Below are positions 35,855 to 43,255 of a stretch of 64,000 nucleotides of DNA, in pieces; within the stretch, counting starts at the first letter, position 1; the number at the start of each line of letters is the position of its first letter. A model generated the notes under the pieces. The model was not told where the DNA came from and did not search any database. It was given only the letters and a program-made list of their open reading frames with translations. The position numbers and the translations under genes are program-made. This stretch comes from Epibacterium sp. Ofav1-8 (GTDB lineage: Bacteria > Pseudomonadota > Alphaproteobacteria > Rhodobacterales > Rhodobacteraceae): assembly GCF_022348185.1 (NCBI RefSeq), contig NZ_JAKRFD010000002.1, forward strand, positions 434,001 through 498,000, written 5' to 3'.

Positions 35855-36561
35855 GTGCCACCAGCAACGCGCGCCGCATCGGCGTTTGGGGCCGGTCGGG
35901 ATCGGGGAAATCCTCGTATGTGAAGCGGATGATAAAGGGGCAAAAGCGGCTGGTGATCTTCGATCCGCTGGCCGAGTACGGCCAAGCTTTGCACGTACGT
36001 ACCGTAGAGCACCGCGCCCGCAACAGTCTGGATGATGTGCGGCAGGCGATGGTTGACGACTGGAACGGGTTCCGGGTGGCCTATGTCCCGCCCGCCGGGA
36101 AAGAGGCGGCGGCGCTGTCGGCGCTCTGCCGGTTGCTCTTCGCGGCGCAACAGCCGTTTAAGGACGGCAAGCGCGGGGCCAAAATGTTGACGCTGGTTGT
36201 CGAGGAAATGAACCTCAGTTTCCCGGTGGCCGGTGGCGCTCAGAAATGCCCCGGCTTTGCCGATGTGTGCAGCCGTGGGCGGCACTTTGGGATTGAGGTG
36301 ATCGGCGTCAGTCAACGGATTGCCGAGGTCGCAACCCGGTTCCGCAACAACTGCGACGAAACTGTCGTTTTGGCACAGAAGGGGCCTCGCGACCTGGACG
36401 CCGCAGCCGCCGAGCTGGGCGGCGACAAAGGCGCGGTGAAGGGGCTGGCAAACCTTGAGTACATCCACGAGCGCCATGGCGTCCTTAAACGCGGCAAGAT
36501 CACGTTTCCCAGAGCCGCGAACAGCCCGCGCAAACCCGGTACGAAGGGAAAAAGTGCCTAA
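35851..36561 (+). CDS. genome packaging ATPase (P9-like, FtsK/HerA superfamily)
   Basis: A 236-residue ATPase. Walker A GRSGSGKS is at residues 14-21, and a Walker-B-like strand TLVVEEMN is near 114-121, where Glu replaces the usual first Asp. The downstream GIEVIGVSQRIAEVATRFRNNCDETVVL resembles the A32/P9 motif region with its polar sensor. The short length and context (capsid gene 400 bases away) fit the packaging ATPases of internal-membrane, double-jelly-roll phages such as PM2 and PRD1, which pump DNA into the preformed vesicle-lined capsid. The start overlaps the previous gene by four bases. Confidence 0.8.
   Translation: MSATSNARRIGVWGRSGSGKSSYVKRMIKGQKRLVIFDPLAEYGQALHVRTVEHRARNSLDDVRQAMVDDWNGFRVAYVPPAGKEAAALSALCRLLFAAQQPFKDGKRGAKMLTLVVEEMNLSFPVAGGAQKCPGFADVCSRGRHFGIEVIGVSQRIAEVATRFRNNCDETVVLAQKGPRDLDAAAAELGGDKGAVKGLANLEYIHERHGVLKRGKITFPRAANSPRKPGTKGKSA
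35997..36006 (+). promoter_or_regulatory. ACGTACCGTA motif, copy 2 (inside packaging ATPase gene)
   Basis: An exact repeat of the motif at 34258-34267, preceded by the same TTTGCACGTAC context, but within the ATPase coding sequence. Confidence 0.3.
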
Positions 36562-36576
36562 CCCCGCAAATCACAA

Positions 36577-36610
36577 CGTACCGTAACGCTACGGTACGTT
36601 GTTTTTACTG
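36577..36610 (+). terminator. hairpin built from the ACGTACCGTA motif
   Basis: AACGTACCGTA and TACGGTACGTT form a perfect 11-base stem around a short loop, followed by GTTTTT. It ends the ATPase transcript and carries the recurring motif, so it may be both terminator and binding site. Copy 3 of the motif lies in the left arm. Confidence 0.65.
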
Positions 36611-36663
36611 CTCTGCGCCTCTTCGTTTAGCTGATCCCGTGGAACTTACACGGGGTAATCATC

Positions 36664-36819
36664 ATGAAGGCAAGTGACCTTCTAAGCGCGTTTGCAGTGA
36701 CGGTTGCAGGGGGCCTCGCGGTCTTCCTGATCCGCCGCCACCTTGAAGGCGACCCCGTTTCAATCGGTGGCCTCATTCCGAGCGCCGAAGAAGAAGCAGA
36801 AGGGGAAGTCTATGCTTAA
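36664..36819 (+). CDS. 51-residue single-span membrane protein of the element
   Basis: A short frame from ATG 36664 to TAA 36819. Residues 5-24 form a membrane span (DLLSAFAVTVAGGLAVFLIRR) followed by an acidic tail (AEEEAEGEVYA). It overlaps the next short gene by eight bases. Such tiny proteins precede the capsid gene in PM2-like genomes and reside in the internal membrane of the virion. The ribosome binding site is weak. Confidence 0.55.
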   Translation: MKASDLLSAFAVTVAGGLAVFLIRRHLEGDPVSIGGLIPSAEEEAEGEVYA

Positions 36820-36940
36820 GAAACAGGACGTGAAGAGCGTCGGTCTGGTGACGGTTGGCGTCATGCTGGCCGGGTTCGTAATGTACCAGCTTCGTGACGT
36901 GAGCGTGATCGCTCAGGCACGCGCTGGCTACGACATGTAA
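36812..36940 (+). CDS. 42-residue single-span membrane protein of the element
   Basis: Starts at ATG 36812 after AGGGGAAG. Residues 8-26 form a membrane span (KSVGLVTVGVMLAGFVMYQL) followed by a short basic/polar tail. It lies 12 bases before the major capsid gene. By size and position it resembles the small membrane proteins of PM2-like virions; the identity is inferred. Confidence 0.65.
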   Translation: MLKKQDVKSVGLVTVGVMLAGFVMYQLRDVSVIAQARAGYDM

Positions 36941-36952
36941 TCGGGGGCGCAC

Positions 36953-37759
36953 ATGACACGCACCCTCAAGAAAATGCCGACGCCGCAGGGCATCGGGCCG
37001 GGTCAAGTGGCGTCCGTAAGCCTGCCGCTGGGCCTGACCTATGAGCGGCTCTATATCCGCATGAACGTGGATGGAACGCCGCGCGATGTGCCTGCCGCTG
37101 ACTGGGGAACCTACATCGACGAAATCCGCCTGATGGTGGACGGTGAGAGCAAAATCCAGATCACCGCCGCAGATCTGGTCAAACTGAACCAGTACTACGG
37201 CCAAACGCTGGTTGCCGGTGTGCTGCCGCTGTTCCTGTCCCGCCCGTGGATGCGGACCATGAACGGCGAGGATCAAACCGGATACGGCACCGCTGGGGGC
37301 ATGGCAGCCTTCACGCTGGAAATGGACCTGAAAACCGGGATCACCATCAACAGCCTGACGGTTTCCGCCGTGCAGTCGCCGGGGCGCGCTTTCGGGCCGC
37401 ATCTGCGCATTCAGCGGTACATCCACAATCAGGGCGTGACCGGCGAGGCCGAAATCGCAGACATCGTGCGCGGTGGCTATGCGATGCTGGGTCTGCACGT
37501 CGCAACCAGTGCGATCACCACGGTGGAAGTGCACGCGGATAACCGCAAGGTGCACGAGTCGGACAAGCCCCTGCGTGCAGCCCATTACGGGGTCATCGAA
37601 CGCGCCCCGCAGACCGGCTTTACGCACATCGACTTTTGCACGGAAAACCGTCTCGCCGAGGCCATGCCCATGGCCTTGCAGGACTTCCGCCTGAAGCTCG
37701 ATTTCACCGCGACCGGCAACCACTCGATCTATGCGGAGAGCGTCCAGGGCGCTGTCTGA
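36953..37759 (+). CDS. major capsid protein, P2-like double jelly roll
   Basis: A 268-residue protein, practically the length of PM2 P2. Key blocks align in order with P2 as I remember it: SVSLPLGLTYERLYIR near residue 21, IRLMVDG then AGVLPLFLSRPWM, a GTAGGMAAFTLEMDL strand, GEAEIADIVRGGYAMLGLH near the middle, and LQDFRLKLDF close to the C-terminus. P2 trimers with two beta-barrels per subunit build the icosahedral shell around an inner membrane. The gene lies just downstream of small membrane proteins and the packaging ATPase. A structure prediction or profile search would settle it. Confidence 0.88.
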   Translation: MTRTLKKMPTPQGIGPGQVASVSLPLGLTYERLYIRMNVDGTPRDVPAADWGTYIDEIRLMVDGESKIQITAADLVKLNQYYGQTLVAGVLPLFLSRPWMRTMNGEDQTGYGTAGGMAAFTLEMDLKTGITINSLTVSAVQSPGRAFGPHLRIQRYIHNQGVTGEAEIADIVRGGYAMLGLHVATSAITTVEVHADNRKVHESDKPLRAAHYGVIERAPQTGFTHIDFCTENRLAEAMPMALQDFRLKLDFTATGNHSIYAESVQGAV

Positions 37760-37769
37760 TCGGGCAAGA

Positions 37770-37789
37770 GCGGGGGGATAGCCCCCCGC
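37770..37789 (+). promoter_or_regulatory. strong hairpin after the capsid gene
   Basis: Perfect eight-base G/C arms (37770-37777 and 37782-37789) with an ATAG loop and no U tract. It probably stabilises the capsid message or reduces read-through, raising capsid over minor proteins. Confidence 0.6.
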
Positions 37790-37807
37790 GCATCAGGAGG
37801 AAACAAA

Positions 37808-38197
37808 GTGTCGATTTCGGACTACTTTTCCAAAAAATACGGGTCGAGCGCAGGCGGCAACACCTATTCCTGGGGCAGCAAATACGGCTCCACGGACATT
37901 TATCGCCCAAGCATCGGGTCGCTCGATTTGGGCGTCCCTGTGATGGAAGCACCGCGCGGCAGCGTGACCGGGTCCATTGATGGCAGCTCGCCCTCCGTGG
38001 ACTGGCTCAAGGGCCTGACCAGCGTTGTGCTGAACAACATGGGGTCGAAAGGTGATGGCGGCGGCGGTGGCGGCGGCGCGCAGGTCGTGCCTGTCGCTTA
38101 TGGCTCCGGCGGCAATGGCGGCGGCATGAGCTGGGGCGTGATCGCCCTGGGCGCGGTTGCGGTCGGTGCCGTGATCTACGCGGCGTCGGGCAAGTAA
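37808..38197 (+). CDS. glycine-rich membrane-anchored protein of the element
   Basis: A 129-residue protein from GTG 37808 with a very strong AGGAGG seven bases upstream. The N-terminal half is polar (SKKYGSSAGGNTYSWGSKYG), a run of seven glycines lies near residue 84, and a C-terminal span (SWGVIALGAVAVGAVIYAA) anchors it. Its place right after the capsid gene suggests a membrane protein linking capsid and vesicle. No family recognised. Confidence 0.7.
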   Translation: MSISDYFSKKYGSSAGGNTYSWGSKYGSTDIYRPSIGSLDLGVPVMEAPRGSVTGSIDGSSPSVDWLKGLTSVVLNNMGSKGDGGGGGGGAQVVPVAYGSGGNGGGMSWGVIALGAVAVGAVIYAASGK

Positions 38198-38397
38198 TGG
38201 CTGCGGGCGGACCTTTGCCACCGCTCTCCCTGTCCTCTGGTCCGGCAGTGTCCGAGGCCGGGGGGTCGGGCGGGCAGTCAACAACCGGGGCCTTTCACTT
38301 CAAGAGCGCGGCGGCAGAGACGTGGCAGGAAGTGGCGCGGCAGGCGTTGCCCTGGGCAATCGGGGGATTGGTCGTTTGGCTTGCACTCCGAAAGTGA
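38197..38397 (+). CDS. 66-residue single-span protein of the element
   Basis: Overlaps the previous stop by one base (TAATG). The N-terminal 35 residues are Gly/Ser/Pro-rich, and a C-terminal membrane segment (QALPWAIGGLVVWLALR) follows. Probably another virion membrane protein. Overlaps the next gene by four bases. Confidence 0.65.
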   Translation: MAAGGPLPPLSLSSGPAVSEAGGSGGQSTTGAFHFKSAAAETWQEVARQALPWAIGGLVVWLALRK

Positions 38398-38810
38398 CCT
38401 TTGGCGCGGCGCGGTGGTCGCGGCGCGTCGAGCGGGTTTTGTCCCGCATTCCGGGTTCTGCCGAGTTCATGGCGGATTGGCGCGAGGGCGTCACAAGTGG
38501 CCGCTTGGCTCTGTGGTCGGTCCAGATCGACGGAGAGCCGCAAGGGGGGCTTGTGTGGGACGTTGAGGCCGATGGAGCGCTGACGGTGCTTGCAATGGCC
38601 TGTGACGGCTCACACGGCGCGTCTGTGGCGTCTGAGGTGGCGCGGGTCTTTGAAGGTATGGCCAAGCTGACCGGCGCGCCGCGCTTGCGCTTCTGGACCC
38701 GACGCCCCGGCCTGCGCCGCATGATGGCGGGGCAGGGGTACATAAACCGCGAAATCCGGCCCGGGCCGATGTGGAAACTCGAAAGGGACATGCTCGATGG
38801 GCAGCAGTAG
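38394..38810 (+). CDS. GNAT-like protein of the element
   Basis: 138 residues from GTG 38394 (GTGA overlap with the preceding stop). The frame is open further upstream, but that part overlaps the preceding gene completely. The pattern GGLVWDVEADGALTVLAM, then a helix ASEVARVFEGMAKLTGAPRLRFWTRRPGLRRMMAGQGY, resembles the core of GNAT-fold acyltransferases. The acetyl-CoA loop is not clearly conserved, so it may be a structural relative. Similar GNAT-like proteins occur near virion genes of other phages. The role is unknown. Confidence 0.5.
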   Translation: MTFGAARWSRRVERVLSRIPGSAEFMADWREGVTSGRLALWSVQIDGEPQGGLVWDVEADGALTVLAMACDGSHGASVASEVARVFEGMAKLTGAPRLRFWTRRPGLRRMMAGQGYINREIRPGPMWKLERDMLDGQQ

Positions 38811-39195
38811 CAGCAGCAGCAACCAGACCCAGAACGTGACCGAGGATCGCCGCGTTGCGACCGATGCAGGCAGCATCGGGGTTTCCGCGACGGGCGATGT
38901 TTCGGTGAATGTGGTGGCGGATGAGGCGTTCGAGCTGGGGGAGCAAGCTCTTGCCTTTGGGGAGGAGGCGCTTTGGACCGGCGGCGATGCATTGGACCGC
39001 GCGGCGGAGCTGGTTGAGGGCGCTTTGCATGCCCAGGACGAACACACGGCGCGGGTCACAAACACCCTCTCCACCGCGCTAAAAACCACGCAACAGATGG
39101 CAAAAACCGAGGAAGGGCAGATTTCCGAGCTGATCGTTAAGATCGGCATTCCGGCGGCTGCTTTGGCCTTCATCGCTTCAAAGGTGCTGAAATGA
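38797..39195 (+). CDS. element protein with serine-rich start and C-terminal membrane span
   Basis: A 132-residue protein. MGSSSSSSNQTQN is followed by a helical, acidic central region (residues 40-100) with coiled-coil character, and a C-terminal hydrophobic helix (VKIGIPAAALAFIASKVL). The start overlaps the GNAT-like gene by 14 bases and the stop overlaps the next gene by four. Likely a minor virion membrane protein by context; no family recognised. Confidence 0.65.
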   Translation: MGSSSSSSNQTQNVTEDRRVATDAGSIGVSATGDVSVNVVADEAFELGEQALAFGEEALWTGGDALDRAAELVEGALHAQDEHTARVTNTLSTALKTTQQMAKTEEGQISELIVKIGIPAAALAFIASKVLK

Positions 39196-39779
39196 ACAAC
39201 AAAGCCCCGCAATATCAGGCAAACACGTGGACGGTTCCCGCTGGGGGCCGGTTGGAGGTGGCGCGTCAGGCCGAGTTTCTGATTTGCCTTGAAGCAACGG
39301 CACCCTTCAAAATCGCGTTCGACAACGGCACCGAAACCAATTTCGAACAGGGCCTGACGTTCACCGTCAAAAACCAGTTCAACCGGATTCGGATCTACAA
39401 TCCGCACGCCCAGGACATCAGCGTCCGGCTGGGCTTTGGCCGGGGCGATGTGACTGACGCGCGCCTTGTGGTTTCGGGGTCGGTCGAGGTCGAGACCACC
39501 GCGCCGAGCGTGATCGACACAATCGACGTTTTCACGGTCGGAGCTGGCGCATCCGCTCTTGTCGACGGTGCGGATCTGCGACGTCAGGAGCTGGCGGTGC
39601 GCAACCTGTCCGATACGGACGACGTTTGGCTGCGCGGCGATGCAATGACCACGGCAGGCGGTCTTTTGTTGAAAGCGTCCGAGGGCGCTTTGCTCACTGC
39701 TTCGGCGGCGGTCTATGCCTACAACCCAAACGGCGCGGGCGTCGATCTGTCGGCCCTATCGATCCGTAAGGAGGTCTGA
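39192..39779 (+). CDS. two-domain beta-rich protein, candidate vertex (penton) protein
   Basis: A 195-residue protein with a strong beta pattern and no membrane span. Residues 1-95 (WTVPAGGRLEVARQAEFLICL; NRIRIYNPHAQDISVRLGFG) and 105-195 (TVGAGASALVDGADLRRQEL; DVWLRGDAMTTAGGLLL) look like two small beta-sandwich units. The gene lies directly before the collagen-containing spike gene. In tailless phages a single-jelly-roll penton anchors the spike, so this is a candidate. Homology was not demonstrated. Confidence 0.55.
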   Translation: MNNKAPQYQANTWTVPAGGRLEVARQAEFLICLEATAPFKIAFDNGTETNFEQGLTFTVKNQFNRIRIYNPHAQDISVRLGFGRGDVTDARLVVSGSVEVETTAPSVIDTIDVFTVGAGASALVDGADLRRQELAVRNLSDTDDVWLRGDAMTTAGGLLLKASEGALLTASAAVYAYNPNGAGVDLSALSIRKEV

Positions 39780-39781
39780 GA

Positions 39782-41644
39782 ATGTCGCAGCTTATTTTGG
39801 TTGGGCCGCGCGGCCCGCAGGGCATTCCGGGCGATGACGGGCAGGATGGCGCACCGGGCGCACCGGGCGCAGACGGACACAATTTCGGCAGCGGCAATGC
39901 AATTTCGACCTATGCCGCGAATGCCGATCACGTCGGAGATATTTACTATCACGACAACGGCAACGTTTACCAAGTTGATGCTGTCGATACTTACTCAGTC
40001 ATTGGAGAATGGCAGGGCGCACCGGGCGACAAAGGCGACAAAGGCGACAAGGGCGATCCGGGTAACGATGGTTCGCCTGGACTGGTCTCGCGGCCTTCCT
40101 CCTATGGTGCGTCCGAAGTCGGCACGCCTGCATCAAATGACACCGCATTCGCCAACATGGCGGCGGCGGTCGGTGTGGGGCTGGTGGATCTTGAGGGCAA
40201 GAGCTGGCCGGTGACTGCGGTGCCAAACCTGCCCGGTGCACGCAACGGCTTTTGGCGCGTGGCGAACTTCGATGAGGCGGCGACCGTTGACCTTCCGGCA
40301 CCGGGTACGATTGACCGGCGCAGCGTCATGATCGAGGGCGGGCGTACCGCGCTTGGGTGGCCGCAGGGAACGCCTGACGCATACAACGGCGTTGCACACG
40401 TGGGCTATATGGCCGCGCCGGGTCATGAACCCGGCTCGATGGATTGGTCCGAGGTCATTTTGACCGAGAAGGGCCGCAATGCTGCGCGGTTCCGCTCTGG
40501 ACAAGAACTTGGAATGACCGGCGAAATCGAGGTATTCGGCGCGACCATCCTGCCACCAGTGGATGCGACCGAAGGTCCGAAACGGGTCGCGCTGGCGTCC
40601 GATGGCACGATTTTGAACTTTCTGTACCGCGACCTTCCAGAATACAGTCAGGACACAGCAGGCGGCGCACTGGTGCAGGCAGAGGCTGCATGGCAAGTCG
40701 CGACTTTCGGCGGCGCCAGTTTGGGCGCACGGCTGCGCACTACCGTAAATAGCGCATATAGCGTGACGACAAGCGGCCTGCCGACGCTGGTCACATCCCC
40801 GAGCGTTTATGGGTCGAATGACGGTGAAAACGGCAACGTTTACTTCGGCTTCCATGGGCTGACCGGGTTCGCGAGGCCATGCATTGGCTTTGCAAATGGT
40901 ACGCCGAAAGATGGTGACGGGACTATTGCTTGGGTCGGCAACATCGGCAATCTGAATGCCGGGGTTGAACCGTCTGTATGCTGGTACAAAAACGGCGGAA
41001 GCTCTCGCCTCTGCGGCTTCATCCGCTCCCAAGGCAGCTCGTATCCAATTCGGTTTTGGTCCATCGACGAGGCCGGGATTGACCAAGCACGCATTGAGAG
41101 CGCGGCCATTCAGGATTGCCCGTTCGGGAACGATTTTGCGACTTATAGCCCGATCAACTGCAAAATGCGGCCGCGCCGGAAAGGTGTTGTCTCCGGCTGG
41201 TTGCCTACGTGGGAAACCATCGACGGGGACCAAACCGACGAGCTGCATTTCGTGTTCACCGGGCGGCGCTCGATTGACGGGGGCCCCGGCGATGTGTGGC
41301 TCTATTGGGGCCGCGTAGCGCGCGGATCGGGTCACTTCGACAACATCTGGGATCGCGCGCAGATCATCCCGATCAAGCGGCTGTATTTCGCGAACAGCAA
41401 CAACAACGACACCAGCAACCAAGTAGGGACGCCGGATCTGTGCTGGATCGACGCGAACACGCTGCTGTTGACCTTCACAAACGAACGTCCGGCGGTCGCT
41501 GCGGACTATGACGAAAGCTACCTTGAGTGCATGACAATCAGCCTCCGCGATACCTACGCGGACGCCGCAGAACGTGTGCTTTGGGATGATGGGGCAGAAG
41601 CCATGGCCGATGTGGTCAAGGCACCCGAATTTGTTGCTTATTGA
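39782..41644 (+). CDS. collagen-containing receptor-binding spike protein
   Basis: A 620-residue protein. Two Gly-X-Y collagen-like segments lie at about residues 8-32 and 79-100 (the second contains the repeat GDKGDKGDKGDPG), separated by a 45-residue insert (ADHVGDIYYHDNGNVYQVD). The remaining 500 residues are beta-rich and resemble a trimeric receptor-binding or beta-propeller-like head with Trp-rich strands (GHFDNIWDRAQIIPIKRLYF). Its position after the candidate penton and its architecture fit the vertex spike of a tailless phage. It starts three bases after the preceding stop. Confidence 0.75.
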   Translation: MSQLILVGPRGPQGIPGDDGQDGAPGAPGADGHNFGSGNAISTYAANADHVGDIYYHDNGNVYQVDAVDTYSVIGEWQGAPGDKGDKGDKGDPGNDGSPGLVSRPSSYGASEVGTPASNDTAFANMAAAVGVGLVDLEGKSWPVTAVPNLPGARNGFWRVANFDEAATVDLPAPGTIDRRSVMIEGGRTALGWPQGTPDAYNGVAHVGYMAAPGHEPGSMDWSEVILTEKGRNAARFRSGQELGMTGEIEVFGATILPPVDATEGPKRVALASDGTILNFLYRDLPEYSQDTAGGALVQAEAAWQVATFGGASLGARLRTTVNSAYSVTTSGLPTLVTSPSVYGSNDGENGNVYFGFHGLTGFARPCIGFANGTPKDGDGTIAWVGNIGNLNAGVEPSVCWYKNGGSSRLCGFIRSQGSSYPIRFWSIDEAGIDQARIESAAIQDCPFGNDFATYSPINCKMRPRRKGVVSGWLPTWETIDGDQTDELHFVFTGRRSIDGGPGDVWLYWGRVARGSGHFDNIWDRAQIIPIKRLYFANSNNNDTSNQVGTPDLCWIDANTLLLTFTNERPAVAADYDESYLECMTISLRDTYADAAERVLWDDGAEAMADVVKAPEFVAY

Positions 41645-41655
41645 GGGGGCATAAG

Positions 41656-42531
41656 ATGGGAAGTCGTGGAGCTTTGGCCGTTCTGGGCGCGGGTGTGGTG
41701 GTGGCCACATATGCAGCGTGGCGCGAGACCAAGCAGAAGGACGCCGAACAGCAGGCAATCATTCAGCCGGCGGTCTATCAGACCGGCGGAGCAAAGGCCA
41801 AACTGGCCGCGATGCAGGGCAGCGGTGGCGGGCAGGGTGGCGACCTGAAATCGGCCCTGGTCGGCTGGGGCGTTGACACCCTGTTTGGCGCGATCGAACG
41901 CGGCGGCTGGCTGGGCGGCGGCAAGAGCAGCCCCGGCGTCGGCGCCGGATGGGATATTGACCGCGTGCCGGGATCTGCAAACACCAATCGTCCGCCGGTT
42001 TCTGGCGGTACGTCGAGCCAAGGCAAAGGGGTTGGCGGCTTACTGGACCTGATCGGCAGCGTTGAGGCTCCGAAGGGCTATGACCAAGTTTACGGGAAAA
42101 TTCGTGGCGCAGACAAACCACCAAAGCCGCTCACATCTATGACCGTGGGCGAGGTTCTGGATTGGCAAGACAGCATTGATAGCCGCTATATGTCCGAAGC
42201 CGCGGGGCGCTATCAAATCATGGAAGACACCTTGCGCGACCAAGTGCGCAAGGGAAACGTCTCACTTGATGCCCGCTTTGATGCCAATACGCAGGACCGC
42301 CTTGCAATCTCTCTCATGAACCAACGCGGCCTTGCCAGCTATCAGGCCGGATTGATCGACGCGGACGAATTTGCACAGGAGTTGTCCAAAGAATGGGCAT
42401 CGCTCCCCGCGATCACACGGGATCGCAACGGACGTAAAGCTACAGGCCAGAGCTATTATGCGGGCGACGGGCTGAACAAGTCGCACGTCACGCAAAAAAC
42501 CATTCTCGAACACATCAAGGGGCTTTTCTGA
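41656..42531 (+). CDS. membrane-anchored lytic enzyme (lambda R-like transglycosylase domain)
   Basis: A 291-residue protein from ATG 41656 after GAGGGGG. An N-terminal span (residues 5-21, GALAVLGAGVVVATYAA) is followed by a Gly/Ser-rich linker to about 125 and a C-terminal muramidase domain. The domain has IGSVEAP with candidate catalytic Glu137, AGRYQIM at 183-189 and WASLP at 247-251, the same landmarks as the lambda R endolysin. The anchor suggests it rides in the virion membrane for entry, or that it is a signal-anchor lysin for release. The next gene overlaps the stop by one base. Confidence 0.78.
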   Translation: MGSRGALAVLGAGVVVATYAAWRETKQKDAEQQAIIQPAVYQTGGAKAKLAAMQGSGGGQGGDLKSALVGWGVDTLFGAIERGGWLGGGKSSPGVGAGWDIDRVPGSANTNRPPVSGGTSSQGKGVGGLLDLIGSVEAPKGYDQVYGKIRGADKPPKPLTSMTVGEVLDWQDSIDSRYMSEAAGRYQIMEDTLRDQVRKGNVSLDARFDANTQDRLAISLMNQRGLASYQAGLIDADEFAQELSKEWASLPAITRDRNGRKATGQSYYAGDGLNKSHVTQKTILEHIKGLF

Positions 42532-42710
42532 TGGTTGCGCCGTTGGTGTGGGCCGGCATCGCCCTGGGCAGTCTCTACCTTGGCGGAAAAGCCATTAGCG
42601 ACGCAGGGCAAGCCGCTGAAAGTGCGACAAAACTTGCCAAGTGGAGCGTTGCAGGCGGTGCGCTTTATGTGAGCTATCGCGCCCTGAAAGCCGGGGGGGT
42701 TCTCAAGTGA
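42531..42710 (+). CDS. 59-residue membrane protein of the element, possible holin
   Basis: A short frame opened by the TGATG overlap with the lytic enzyme gene. Two weakly hydrophobic helices (residues 2-18, VAPLVWAGIALGSLYLG, and 36-52, AKWSVAGGALYVSYRAL) would suit a small holin. The end overlaps the next gene by four bases (GTGA). Confidence 0.5.
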   Translation: MVAPLVWAGIALGSLYLGGKAISDAGQAAESATKLAKWSVAGGALYVSYRALKAGGVLK

Positions 42711-42883
42711 TTACCCCGGAAATCGTGCAAACGGTGCTTGCGGTCGTGACCGTCGGCGGCGTGGGCGGGATCTGGTTCAGGCTTGGCGGCGTCCTGCGCG
42801 GTCAAGCTGAACAGGAAAAAGACATTGCGCGTCTGGATGAGCGCGTGACGTACCTCGAAAAGAGCTTTTGGAAAGGAGCATAA
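42707..42883 (+). CDS. 58-residue membrane protein of the element, possible lysis accessory
   Basis: Starts at GTG 42707, overlapping the preceding stop. An N-terminal span (IVQTVLAVVTVGGVGGIWFRL) is followed by a charged coiled-coil tail (QEKDIARLDERVTYLEKSFW). This shape is common among phage hemolysin-XhlA-like or Rz-like accessory proteins, but the similarity is only general. Confidence 0.55.
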   Translation: MITPEIVQTVLAVVTVGGVGGIWFRLGGVLRGQAEQEKDIARLDERVTYLEKSFWKGA

Positions 42884-42885
42884 CC

Positions 42886-43071
42886 ATGTTGAAAACACTC
42901 ATCATTTCGAAGTTTGCGGGTCCGATGATCCGTCACGGCGCGACCGTCTTGGGCGGCTGGCTGATGGCCGAAGGGATCGCGGATGAAGCGACCGCGCAAC
43001 AGATTGTTGGCGGGCTGACCGCAGCGGGCGGCGTCGGTCTGTCGTATCTGGAAAAGATCATTCGCCTTTGA
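42886..43071 (+). CDS. 61-residue hydrophobic protein of the element, possible holin
   Basis: Starts at ATG 42886 after a strong AAAGGAG. Two hydrophobic stretches (ATVLGGWLMAEGIA and IVGGLTAAGGVGLSYLEKII) make it look like a small phage holin or pore. It is the last gene of the element and is followed by a perfect terminator. Confidence 0.6.
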   Translation: MLKTLIISKFAGPMIRHGATVLGGWLMAEGIADEATAQQIVGGLTAAGGVGLSYLEKIIRL

Positions 43072-43097
43072 TTTCAGATCATTAGGCGACGGAGTGA

Positions 43098-43129
43098 AAC
43101 GCCGCGACTTGGTAGGTCGCGGCGTTTTC
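43098..43129 (+). terminator. terminator at the end of the element's gene block
   Basis: Perfect 11-base arms (43098-43108 and 43116-43126) with a TTGGTAG loop, followed by TTCT. Confidence 0.85.
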
Positions 43130-43255
43130 TGTTGCACACGCTCTGGCAGAAATTTGTTGACAGATGCAATTCAATAAATGTAGCCGTTGAGAAACATCCA
43201 CAAGAGGGACGATAGACAAGATGCTGGGTAAGACTTTCCAAACCGCCAAACAGGA

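Noticed and set aside
40133-41758. 541-codon open frame on the minus strand of the element
   Set aside because: Mirror of the spike gene. All supported element genes run rightward.
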